Shown piece by piece: positions 23,635-34,500 of a stretch of DNA of 64,000 nucleotides; position 1 is the first letter of the stretch, and every line of letters begins with the position of its first letter. A program made the translations under genes and the position numbers. The stretch is taken from the NCBI GenBank assembly GCA_003550325.1, contig QKWP01000037.1:59338-123337 (forward strand), written 5' to 3'. The stretch is from Gigaspora rosea. Taxonomy: Eukaryota > Glomeromycota > Glomeromycetes > Diversisporales > Gigasporaceae. The notes below the pieces were generated by a model. The model was not told the origin of the DNA. It did no database searches and worked only from the letters and a program-made list of their open reading frames with translations.

Positions 23635-24711
23635 TAGGCCTCCACATGGGCCGGGTAGGGCCGGGTAATGGTAATACCCTAGCTCTACCCGTCTGTGTAA
23701 GGGCTTGACTTCTGAGCCCTTACCCTTACCCTAGGGCTCAAAATTTGATGCCCTAGCCCAGCCTGCAAAACCCGCAGGTACCCGTGGGTACTTATGGGCT
23801 TATTATTATTATAGAAAGACTGCCCCAAATTAGGGATAGGAATCGATTTTAGTCGATTAAATCGACTAAACATAGTAATTTACATATAAATTTTTTAGTT
23901 GACTAAATCGATTCCTATTTCTACCTGCAAGTATCAGTAATGTCAGTCTGATTGGATGATATATTGGGTGGTTAATGATCCACGACTGCAGTGGTAGTAT
24001 AAAGTTCTTTGCAGTCAGTTTTTGGGTGCGTGTGCAGTACAAGAGCTCTTATTAGTGGATAGTTAGGATCCATAGCTGCAGTAACAGTATAAGAACCTGA
24101 AATAGATACTGCAAAATGACGCCCCGATTTAGTTATATGAACAGGGATTAGCTATCTTTGTTATATTTAGGGTTTCATGTAATTGGCAGGTGCAGTTTAG
24201 GCTTTGGGGTTTAGGAAATTTGGGAAGAGGTCAGTAGTTTATACATTTGACAGTTGGGAGAATTAGTCCTAGTATAGAGACTTTTGTGCTGGGTATTGAA
24301 GTTTAAGTATGTAACACTAGAACTTTGCTGATTCTGAGCTTTACCCATAATTTTTTCAAATTATGTATTATCTTAAAAGTGCTCGAATCATCTAATTGAG
24401 TTTACTCACCTGGTTTCATGTGCCAGCGTCGGGCAGCTACCTTATGATCCGATATTGAGTAGCTTGTATCAGTATAAATCGATAAAAATTAGCCAATAAT
24501 ATAAACTGAAATTTACATGAAATATAAATAATGGGTACCCGCAGGTATGGAAGCCGGGTAGCGGTACTACTCAAGCCCTACCCGTTTGTATAAGGGCTTA
24601 GTTTTTGAGCCCTTACCCTTACCCTAGGGTCTGGGATTTGATACCCTAGCCCGGCCCTTGTGAGCCTACCAGCAGGTACCCATGGGTAGCCCAGGCCCAT
24701 GCGGAGGCCTA
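23635..24711. mobile_element. 1077-bp hAT element
   Basis: Ends TAGGCCTCCACATGGGCC and, inverted, TAGGCCTCCGCATGGGCC. Flanks ATACTAAA (23627-23634) and ATACTAAT (24712-24719) form an 8-bp duplication with one mismatch. The outer 150 bp on each side mirror one another and are GC-rich with repeated CCCTACCC, GGGTACC and CCCTAGC words. The interior (about 23950-24480) is the most GC-balanced DNA nearby but holds no recognisable transposase. It inserted into a GATATATATC repeat. Confidence 0.9.
23831..23925. mobile_element. 95-bp inverted-repeat element nested in the hAT copy
   Basis: TAGGGATAGGAATCGATTTT on the left mirrors the inverted right end TAGAAATAGGAATCGATTTA. The arms nearly meet. Probably a minimal hAT-type MITE; no duplication was resolved. 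Confidence 0.6.
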
Positions 24712-24719
24712 ATACTAAT

Positions 24720-25060
24720 TACCCCTGCCGATTTCTATCGATAGTAATAGTAATCGATATATATCTGATATAGATAGTAATCGATATATATCTGATAAGA
24801 TAAATATCGATTAATATCTATATCAGATATATATCGATTACTATCACTATCGATAGAAATCAGCAAGGGTATTTAGTATCGATAATATCTGATATATATC
24901 GATACTAAATACCCTGCTAATTATTATTGATAGTGATAGTAATCGATATATATCTGATATAGATATTAATCGATACATCACCAATATAGCAATAGTGATT
25001 ATAATCAATATATATCTATAATAGTTAATAATCGATATATAATTAATATAAAAACAACTA
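24720..25060. repeat. Palindromic GATATATATC/ATCGAT repeat region
   Basis: Dense array of TAATCGATATATATCTGATA words. Two large palindromes are visible: about 24728-24870, where GATTTCTATCGATAG is answered by CTATCGATAGAAATC, and 24876-24926, an almost perfect palindrome with ends AGGGTATTTAGTATCGAT. More of the same DNA lies left of the hAT element at 23590-23634, so the two parts were once joined. Confidence 0.8.
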
Positions 25061-25209
25061 ATATTTTGATAATAAAATATATAATTAAAAAAATTCGATT
25101 TTAAAAAATTTTTAATTTATTAAAAAACTTAATATATTTTTACATTACATAATTATTATATAATTCTATATCAATAATATAAATTTTTTTATTACAATAT
25201 TGGCTCACC

Positions 25210-25930
25210 ACAATAACACCATTAAATCACCACAAAAACATATACAAGAATACTATCAATTAACTACAAGCACTACAAAAATGCCATCCAAGTTACCACA
25301 AAACTATCATTACTTTACCACAAGAACGCCGTATAATCACTACAAGAATGTGGTCAAGAAGGCCATCACTTTACTACAAGAACACGTACAAGAATACCAT
25401 AAGAATGCTATAATTCACAAGAATGCATACAAACACACCGTCAATTTACTTCAAAACGCCATTAAGTTACCACAAGAAAGTCATCACTTTATTTACCACA
25501 ACGCCGAATCACCTCAAGAATTCTGTCACTTTACTGCAAGAATGGCATCGAATCACCACAAGAACACTACAAATTACTGTAAAAACGCCATTACTTCACT
25601 GCAAGAACGCTGTTACTTCACCGCAAGAACGTTGTCATTTCACCACACGAACGCTGTAGCGTCACTACAAGAATGCTGTCACTTTATCGCAAGAACGGCA
25701 TCGAAATACTGCAAAACCAAAAAACAAAATCTTCACTTTACTTATTACAACGTCGAATCACCGCAAGAATGATGTCAAGAACACCCATCAAATCACTACA
25801 AGAACAGCATCAAATTATTACTTCACTGCATGAACACCGTTACTTCACTGCAAGAACATCGTCATTTCATAGCAAGAACGCTATCGCTTCACCACAAGAA
25901 ACGACATTGAAATACTGCAAAACCAAAAAA
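25210..25930 (+). repeat. Degenerate 22-bp tandem repeat that opens several reading frames
   Basis: Units such as GCAAGAACGCTGTTACTTCACC follow one another at 22-bp spacing, clearest from 25580 to 25700 and from 25820 to 25915. Because 22 is not a multiple of three, three units make 22 codons and all three frames get similar content. That explains overlapping plus-strand frames of 190, 78 and 112 codons. The 190-codon frame (25200-25772) starts with ATG-like context and is rich in His, Asn, Thr and Gln. I know no protein like it. I call it a minisatellite; a translated product cannot be excluded. Confidence 0.7.
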
Positions 25931-26050
25931 ACAAAAAAAGTGTCAGTTAATGTAATGATAACAAAAAAAAAGAAAAAAAACCATACTGAAAAAAATACTT
26001 ATTTTATGTAGATTCATGCAATCTACTTTTCTGAAGCCTACTTTACCGCC

Positions 26051-26685
26051 TATCCCTTAGATTGTAACACAGGCAAATTTGCCTGCGTATTTTAAAATTT
26101 TTAATAAAATTTTAAATATTGATTTTAGCCATATCTTTTCTAAGTAAAAAATATTCTTTAAGTTTTGTTTTAGTAACTTTGTTATAAATTTTTTTTAAAA
26201 TCATTAGAAAACTTTAATATAATAAATGTTTAAAGTTCTTGTATTGGCATTTTTACTATTAAAATTTTTCTTTAGATTTTTTCAAATTTTATATGTTCCC
26301 GTCTATACTTCTAATACAAGTCTTAATTTTTACAAGTAAATCATTAAAGTTGCAATAATGAAAGTTGTCATCCTTTATATAAACTACAATATTGTCTTAA
26401 GAACTATAGTTCTAAAACTAAAACTAAATAAGATCGCAGAAAAATTGTAATAAAATTTTTTAAAAAAATTTTTTCTTAAAATTATCTATTTTCAGCTTAT
26501 ATGTAACTATAATTTATTTTCTTATAATATAAAAACTAATTTTGCAAAAAAGTAATCCTTATTTTCAAATATAATTGTACAAAGTTTTATTTAATTATTT
26601 TAGTATTTTAAAAAAGTAAATCAGGGCTAAAAAAGTGCAAAAACACAGGCAAATTTGCCTGTGTTCTACTACAATCTAAAGGATA
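26051..26685. mobile_element. 635-bp MITE with long inverted ends
   Basis: Ends TATCCCTTAGATTGTA and, inverted, TATCCTTTAGATTGTA. At both ends these are followed by the internal palindrome ACAGGCAAATTTGCCTG. A TA on each outer edge would fit a Tc1/mariner-type target. The interior is AT-rich and non-coding. Confidence 0.75.
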
Positions 26686-27286
26686 ATAATTCACTATTCC
26701 CAAAAGCAAACATGCTTCCAAGAAGCAGGTGAGAATCTCCACTCCAAGATTCTTCTAAGCCATTTGGGGTTACGTTCTAAAAGAAAAAAAAAATAAATAA
26801 ATAAATAAAAAAAATAAATAGATACGAAAAAAAATTCAAAAAACGAAATAAATACAAAAAAAATAGGGAATTGCTATTCGTACTACTATTTTTGCTATTC
26901 GTACCCTACGCGAAATTTTTAATTTTAGGTGGTATGGATATGCTTGTCAGAGTCAATAATCATGTGCTCAGTTGAAAATATTGTGATTTAGTGATGGGTA
27001 CACTGCAAACTTGGGCCCCTCTGTATAGGTCGGAACCAATAAAAGAATAAAGATCTTTGAGTAACAAAAATAAAAAAAACTAAAAACTGCAGCTAACGAA
27101 AATTCTATGATAACCTGCTTTTGAGCTGCTAAGTAAAAATTCTTAGAATAAAAAAAAATTTTTCCTATATAATTACTCTTTTATATATTGAATTTTGATC
27201 AAAGGACTGGATTTGCAGAACATAAGGGAACTCAAAAAAAAAAAAAACTCAAAAAAACTCAAAAAACACCTATCTTTGCTTTAATA

Positions 27287-29182
27287 ATGCTTCCACCACC
27301 TTCAGCATCATATCATAGCGCAGAAGAACTTTTTCAAAGCGCCCAAACATTTTCCAATTCCCAAGCTTATGCATTAGTGAAGAAGAGAACACGTAAAGAC
27401 CACCGTGGTGAATTAAAAAGTATGTTGCTGTGTTGCGATTGAGGTGGTACTTATAGTACAGAGGCACGCTATAGACAAACAGGCTCTCGGTTAATTGATT
27501 GTAAATTCGAATTAAAAGCTTCTCGGCGTGGTGGAATATAGTATTTGGAAGTTGAAAATGATGAGCATAATCATGAATGATCTGATAATATGTCAGGGCA
27601 TCCAATTTCCCGCAGACTCTCAGAACAACAATTAGAAAGGGTCAAGGAAATGACTGTTTCCGGTTGCTGCCCCTGAGAAATTGTGTCAACTCTTAGACTG
27701 AACAATGAGGCAGCATTAATGACTAATAAAGATATTTATAATGCATGTGGGCAACTTCATCATCAAAATTTGGTAGGTTGTACGCCTGTACAAGCATTAA
27801 TGGATAAACTTAAAGATGGTGATTTTGTATACAAATGTAAATATGATGATGATAGTTGCATTACTCATCTTTTTTTTGCCCATAACGAATCCATTACTCT
27901 AACACGACGATATTCCTCCGTGATCCTCATGGACTGTACTTATAAAACAAATAAGTTTCGGATGCCTTTATTAAACATTATTGGAATAACCAGCTTTTAT
28001 ACAACCTTCTATTCATGCTTCATTTTTATGAAGGCTGAAGAAGAAGAAGATTATCAGTGGGCGCTGAATAATTTCTCTTGTTTGTTTGGAACACAAAAAC
28101 CCAGGGTTATTATAACAGATAGAGAACATGCAATAATGAATGCACTCAAAGTAGTCTTTCCTAGATTGGTCCATTTACTATGTGTATGGCACATAAGTAA
28201 AAATATTTTGAGGAATTGCAAGCTAAAATTCTCAGAAAATGAAGAGAATAATGAGTGGAAGACTTTTCTTAGTAAATGGAATGAAATCGTTAAATCAAAA
28301 TCAGAAGATGAATATAATATAAATTGGCAAGAATTTCATTCAACCTACATTAACAAACCTAGTGTCATCACTTACATAGAACATACTTGGATCCTATGGA
28401 AAGAGCGATTTATAGAGGCATGGACCGATTCATTCCTTCACTTAGGAACGATTGTGACGTGACCTCCAGAGTCGAGGGTGCACATGCAACCTTAAAAGCA
28501 TATTTGCGAACATCAACAGGGGATCTTTACCGTGTTTGTGAGACAATCACTCTAGCAGTCAATAACCAAAAAAAAGAGATTGACGTCATGGCTGCTTCCG
28601 AACGTATCCATTTTCCAGCTTTCACCACTTTTATACAAACGTTAAAGGAATGATTTCGACCTATACACTTAAAAAGGTCAATAATCAATATCAAAAGGCG
28701 TATAGAAACACTTCAGAGGAACCATTACCGCCATGTACCAGATCCTTTTTGAGCACAATGGGGTTATCTTGTGCTCATATATTCTTATTCAACGTCTTGA
28801 AAGTAACCAGAACCTAATGATTGATGACTTTCATGAGCATTGGTAGATTCAAGAGCATATGCCAATGCTACAAATTGAAGAAAGTGAAGATGGACTTGAG
28901 CCTCTCTTACAAAACCTACAAAATAAATACCAAATTTGGCCTGAGCATCAACAGGCAGCCGCACGGGAATCAATAAGCAATATAATTAATGCACCTTTAG
29001 TGAATCTGCAAAATCCTCAGTGGTTCGAACTAGAGGATGTCCTTCTGGTTCTTCTAATCGCAGACAAGACAATTCAACCAGAAGAGACCCTTCTGGATTT
29101 GAATCAGTAGAGTGCAAAATTCGACGATGTACGCTTTGTAAACAGCCCGGTCATTATGCCCATACCTGTCCTAACTTGCAGT
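27287..29182 (+). pseudogene. MULE transposase with FAR1-like domain, SWIM-like motif and zinc knuckle
   Basis: A plus-strand coding region can be followed from ATG 27287 to TAA 29182. An N-terminal FAR1/WRKY-GCM1-like DNA-binding part (YALVKKRTRKD, LLCCD, TGSRLIDCKFELKASRR, NDEHNHE) carries in-frame TGA and TAG stops. A 259-codon open block (27683-28462) holds the MULE core: VILMDCTYKTNKF with the first catalytic Asp, VIITDREHAIMNAL with the second, then CVWHI. A one-base frameshift near 28390-28460 leads to TSRVEGAHATLKAYL, which holds a Glu suited to the third catalytic position. Near 28728-28775, PPCTRSFLSTMGLSCAH is a SWIM-like CxnCxH motif in another frame. After a further shift comes a CCHC knuckle, CTLCKQPGHYAHTC, with TAA just beyond. 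At least four stops and three frameshifts make this copy non-autonomous. Confidence 0.88.
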
Positions 29183-29376
29183 AAGTTTTAGTTGGTATAA
29201 AGGAAAAAAAAAAGTAAAAATTACTTAACATTTGCTGTTATTATATCTATTTGCATAGTCATGTCACGCATGTCATTCAGTTTTATGTAATCTGTCAATA
29301 TATGCCTAAATCTAAATTGAATAAATGTTGGTTAAGCTGTTATAAAAAATTTTGTGTTAGATCGCTGTTCATACAT

Positions 29377-29434
29377 TGATATTAAGTATTATCATGATAT
29401 TAAGTATTATCATGATATTAAGTATTATCATGAT
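29377..29434. repeat. 18-bp tandem repeat, three units
   Basis: TGATATTAAGTATTATCA occurs three times in a row inside the 3' part of the MULE, between the transposase end and the right inverted repeat. Confidence 0.92.
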
Positions 29435-29549
29435 TACAAGCCACTAATAGCCACGTAGTCAGATCACGTGACATATTTATACTACCTAAAATTACTAAAA
29501 TTACATAGGGATATGAATAGCAAAAATGGGGGTACGAATAGCAATTCCC

Positions 29550-29746
29550 AAAAAATAAATAAAAAATGATAAATAATCAAAATTAAAAAAAAAACTAAAT
29601 AAAAATTAAAAAAATAAAAAAAATTAAAAAAATTAAAAAAATTAAAAAAAATATAAACGAAAAAAATAAAATAAATATATAAAGTAAAAAAACGATATAA
29701 AAAAATAAAATAAATATTTAAAGTAAAAAAAACGATAATAAAAAAA
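29550..29746. repeat. AAATAAA/AAAAATTA low-complexity tract
   Basis: Nearly pure A/T with A-run spacing. The same type of tract lies left of the MULE at 26778-26865, so the MULE inserted into it. Confidence 0.8.
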
Positions 29747-29797
29747 GGGTACTGCTATTTACACCATGGTTTTTGCTATTTGCACCATGGATTTCGT
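29747..29797 (+). repeat. Orphan MULE-type terminal repeat
   Basis: GGGTACTGCTATTTACACC followed by TTTTTGCTATTTGCACC has the same design as the MULE end at 26866: GGG start and two TGCTATTYRYACC words. It belongs to a different subfamily. No matching inverted end was found downstream. Confidence 0.6.
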
Positions 29798-29857
29798 ATA
29801 ACATTAGATCATCAATCAACTTTTTCTATTTGCACCATAGTAATATGGTAATATATG

Positions 29858-30385
29858 TTGCACCAATAAAAACTCACCTTTTTTTGTAGATTAATAGTTA
29901 TTCGCACTGTTAATATTGTGTAACATTATACAAATTTTGTTTTGGTAATCTAGTAGGCCTGCTAACCTAATTTATAATGCGGGCCAACCCTAACCCTAAT
30001 TTTATAATTTGGGCCAACCTTACCCTAATTTTTTAAGACCTTAATATAATGCAGGCCAGATTTTTGCAATTTTGTGTAACCTTGGGCTATTTTCATGTTG
30101 CACCAATAAAAATTCACCTTTTTTGTAGATTAACAGTTATTCGCGCCATTAATGTTATGTAACGTTATACAAGTCTTATTTAGGTAACCTAATCTAGTAG
30201 GCCTGCTAATCTAATTTTATAATACAAGCCAACCCTAACCCTAATTTTATAATGCGGTTCAACCCGTACCTAATTTTTTAAGGCCTTAACATAATGCGGG
30301 CCAGATTTTCACAATTTTGTGTAATCTTGGACTATTACATATTGTACCAATAAAAACTCAACTTTTTTTGTAGATTAACAACATG
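29858..30385 (+). repeat. 240-bp tandem repeat, 2.2 units
   Basis: Units start at 29858, 30098 and 30342 with TTGCACCAATAAAAACTCAC (TTGTACC in the third). They include GTAGGCCTGCTAA and CCAACCCTAACCCTAATTTT. Copies differ by scattered substitutions. Two CCCTAACCCTAA phrases resemble telomere repeat but are only about two units long. Confidence 0.88.
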
Positions 30386-30566
30386 TAGGGGTGCAAAATA
30401 AGATTTTTCAATTTTTGTATAACCATACCATACTAGAAAATCAGAAAAAATATCACGATAAAAAATATGATAAAGAATTTAAAGAAATGCAAACTAAAAA
30501 GTAGCACAAATGCAATATCACATTAACCAATTATCTAGTAAGATAGCAGGAAAAGTAAACTGAACA
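30386..30566 (+). other. Left part of the decayed retroelement, no clear motif
   Basis: AT-rich DNA that continues in register across the insertion at 30579-31490. Codon texture resembles that of 31503 onward, but no motif identifies it. Confidence 0.4.
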
Positions 30567-30578
30567 CCTCCAAGAACA

Positions 30579-31490
30579 GATTTGTATTATTTCACTGACA
30601 ATTACTTCACAGACATAATACTATACCGACAACCATTTTACTGACAAGCTTTTTTTACCAACAAATAACTCGCCTACACTCGATTTGCTGACAAGCATAT
30701 TTTTACCAACACGTTAATTTTACCAACACACACTTCACCGACAGTTAATTTTACTGACAAAATCAATTTACCGACCAGCTCATTTTACCGAAAATAGAAT
30801 TTACTGACAAGATTATTCTACTGACAATACAATTCACCAACAAACAATTCGCTAACAAACAATTCACCAGATGCCTTAAATATCATAGTCGATACTGAAG
30901 TTATAGGGTCTTGATTTGAAACTATAAGCCCTGCTAAAATCCACATAACTCTATAAATATGAAATCTATACCCAAACCCTACTCTAATCCTATAAGACAA
31001 AGACGAAAAAAAACATCCAAAGAAAATTTTAAAATTTTATATCAAAATAGGTTATAACTTCAGTATCAGCCGTGACAATAATTATTATTGTTATTAATAA
31101 AATGTGCAATTTTTATCGTCATTATTAATAAATTGCATAATACGTAATTATTCTTAGTAGTTTATTGTATTGCTATAGTCTCATATGTCAATGAGTTGTA
31201 TTGTCAGCAATTGTATTGTCGGCAAATCGTATTGTTGATGAATTGTATTGTCGGTAGAACAAGCTTGTCGGTATATTCTATTTTCGGTAAAATGAGCTTG
31301 TCAGTAAGTTGATTTTGTTTATGTAACTGCGGTGAAGTGTGTGTCGGTAAAATCAACTTGTCAGTGAAAAGGAACTTGTCAGTAAATCAAGTGTCGGTGA
31401 ATTTTGTGTCAGTAAAAAAAGCTTGTCAGTAAAATGATTGTTGGTATAGGTTGATGTCTGTGAAGTGATTGTCTGCAATTTGATTGCTAC
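30579..31490. mobile_element. 912-bp long-inverted-repeat (foldback-type) element
   Basis: The two outer 300-bp parts are inverted copies of each other along their whole length. Each is made of irregular 18-25 bp units of the form TTTTACTGACAAGCTTTTT, CACTTCACCGACA or AATTCACCAACA. The element is bounded by a perfect 12-bp repeat, CCTCCAAGAACA (30567-30578 and 31491-31502), best read as the target-site duplication. The interior 300 bp is non-coding and contains a smaller inverted pair (GATACTGAAGTTATA and TATAACTTCAGTATC). A 9-12 bp duplication with very long modular ends suggests a MULE foldback element, but the superfamily is inference. Confidence 0.8.
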
Positions 31491-31502
31491 CCTCCAAGAA
31501 CA

Positions 31503-34500
31503 CCTAAAACATCTACTTTAGAAGGAATGATGAGTAATATCAGAAGAAATACAGCTAAAATACAAGCAGAAATAGAAAATAATAAATCAGAAGAATTTTT
31601 GTATGTTATAGAGGATCTAGCAAAGGATCTTACAGATATTGAAATGAAATTCGATACTGTAAACAATATAACAGCTGTAGAAGCTAAAAGATTTGTGGAT
31701 ACTATAAGAAATATTAAAACAATACCTCAAGAAATATAATGATCCAAGTATGACAGATAAGCAATGAGTCTATAACTTCATAAATTACTAGAATAAACAA
31801 AATGAAGAAAGTAAAATGTACTATAAGGAAGAGATTGAAGAACAAGAAAGAAAATATTGAGGCAAAGCTAAGGAAGTACTCAATATGCCAACTGAAGAAT
31901 TCAAAAAGAAACCAGTGCCAGAAAAGATAATAATAATACAGCAATTGTTAGCAATAGCAGAAGCAAATAAAAATAAAAAAAGTTAGATACCAAGCTAATC
32001 AAAAATACATGACCTTCCTAATGGAATAGGCCAGAGAAAAAAGCCCAGAATCAATTAAAAAGGAAACAATAAGTGATCCAAAAATGGGATTACCAATGCT
32101 TAAATAAAAACAATAGACGAGGATATTTTAAAGCATGTCACAAATAAATTCTAACCAATAATAACTAAAGAAATGAATACTAAAAGTGATAATGAAGATG
32201 ATTTATTTCAAGAGTAATATAATAAACAAAATGAAGAGTTGAACATGAAGTTCCTAAAAGAAGCACAAACACAAACTAGAACTTCTCAAGCGAAAATGCG
32301 ACCAAGACAAAGTAATAGTGATGTATCTATGATAGATACGCCAAGTCCATATTCTAAATCACCAGTTATATACACAAGTCATCTATATAGTCCAGACTAT
32401 ATAGATTCTACGTATAATGACCATTGGAACAATTATCAATATATGAATACGAGAAATACCAATACCTACTGCAAATCAATATGAATATAAACCGAGACAA
32501 AGTTTAATACAAAAAACACTTATTGTATCTAAACCAATAGATTACTCAAGTATGAAAAAGGAAGGACTACCTGAAATAAACATTCAATGAGACAAAGAAA
32601 TAGTTTATGAACAGCCTAATAAACCTGTTCTAATGCAACAAATTTACCAACTTTAAGGATGGAGTACATTGGGAGCAAATGTAATAAAATTAACTGTACA
32701 AACCCTACTTGGAAGAAAAAGATCATCATCATCTGCATTATAAAAAAGTGTAATCAAAGATCAAGCAATGAATACACCAACAAGTAGTAAAATGTTTGAA
32801 GAATTTTATAGGAAAAGAACTGATTCCTATAATGCAAGACATCCCACTACCCAAATACCAAAAATGATAACAGAATTACCAAAACAATATATACAATATG
32901 GTAATTTACCACACCAAGCAAACTTATACAGTACTATTATCATCGAACACAAAAGCAAAATTAGGATTAGGACCAAGTAAAGATAAAAGCAATAAAACTG
33001 ATAATGATAATATTAAAGTATTTAATGTAGAAATTCATTCCAAATATCAACTATGAATGGCACAAAAAGAGAAGAAATGCACTATTCATAAAGAACTTTC
33101 ACATATTTCTAATGAAATAAGAAAACAAATAATACCCAATATTGTTACAAGAAAACATACCAACAATGCACTTTAAAACCCTATATATAGACACTGATTA
33201 AAGTTACTAAAAAAGGAGGACGTCTAAAGCGGAGTAGATTCTTATAATATATTTTATTGAATTAACTTTAGGGTTGGGGTCATCTTAAGTTAGGGTTAGA
33301 AAAATTCTTAGGTTATAATATATAAGCAAAATTGCCTTCTCGACATTTTTAATTAAAACACCAAGGTAGGTTTAGACTGCCATTTTTTGTATTTTTCAAG
33401 GTTTTTGCTTCGCTTTTTTGTTTGCTTCGCCAAAGATCATCAACATTCGATAAATTGATTGGCCAATTGTCACGTGATTCTACTCCACTTTAGACGATCT
33501 CTAAAAAAGGCAATTACCTAATACAAACACCTCTTCACAGCACTCAGAATGGAATAATAGTACAGAATGGAATAATTAATAATTCAAAGGTCTGGATGAT
33601 CAATTATTCAGACAAGATAGTACTAATACCAAAAAAGGATACTATATTTGGTAATATAAAAAAAGTTAAAGAAATATTTGATATCGATACATCTAAGAAA
33701 GATAAAGAATTTTGAGAAGAAATGTAAGTTGATAAAAAAGAAAAGACTGAAAAAGAAAAATTGAACTTTTAAAGAATGCCATAGTACAATATAGGCAACT
33801 ATTATTACCTATATTTCAGAAATATATCAACATATTTTGAAGAAAACATGAAAAACCTACTACTTATAACCAAAAGATATTTGAACCAATTACAATCATA
33901 CTTATTTGTAATAAGAAAGATATACCTTTTAGAGACAAGGCTAGAATGCTATAACAATATTAAGAAGATAAGATTGAACAGACTAATAAACTCTTTGACA
34001 ACCTTAAAAGACAAGAGTTTATAAGACCATCTAAAGCAGTTTGGGTCTCATTGTTAGTAATTATACAAAAGAAAGATAGATTTTATTAGGTAGCAGTAGA
34101 CTATACTAAATTAAATAAATATTTAGAAGATGATCTATATGAAATTCCTAATATAATTAGAATGTTACAACAATTAGATCAATATAAAATCTTTTCAATA
34201 TTAGAGACTTATCATCAGTTCATATTAAGAGAAGAAAATAAGCAAAAATGACAATATTTTTTTCCCAGCAAAGGAAAATTTGAATGGAATGTTCTACCTA
34301 TAAGATTGAAAACAGCACCTGCATATATAATAAGATATATGTATAAATTATTTAGAGATTTTTTGTTCGTATATATATATGGTATGGATGATTTGGCTAT
34401 ATCCAGTGATAATGTTAATGAACATATTTGCTATATTTGATTGCATAAAAAAGGATCATAGGTCTAAAACTAGACAAATGTGAATTTATAGTTACAAAAA

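Larger units (their letters stand above)
26866..29549 (+). mobile_element. Mutator-like element (MULE), near complete but inactive
   Basis: Terminal inverted repeats begin GGGAATTGCTATTCGTAC at both ends and extend to about 40 bp. Inside each, the word TTGCTATTCGTA occurs twice. An 8-bp match AAAAAATA (26858-26865 and 29550-29557) fits the 8-10 bp MULE duplication, but it lies in A-rich DNA and so is weaker evidence than usual. The interior encodes a MULE transposase with several stops and frameshifts (27287-29182). Confidence 0.88.

Noticed and set aside
23985..24100. tRNA-derived SINE suggested by GCAGTGGTAGTATAA
   Set aside because: No convincing B box at the right spacing, and the sequence is internal to a hAT element with clear ends.
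29377..29434. CRISPR-like array of 18-bp repeats
   Set aside because: Units are contiguous without spacers, and the setting is a eukaryotic transposon.
29980..30245. CCCTAACCCTAA as an interstitial telomere
   Set aside because: Only two or so units, recurring as part of a 240-bp tandem repeat, so not a telomere remnant.
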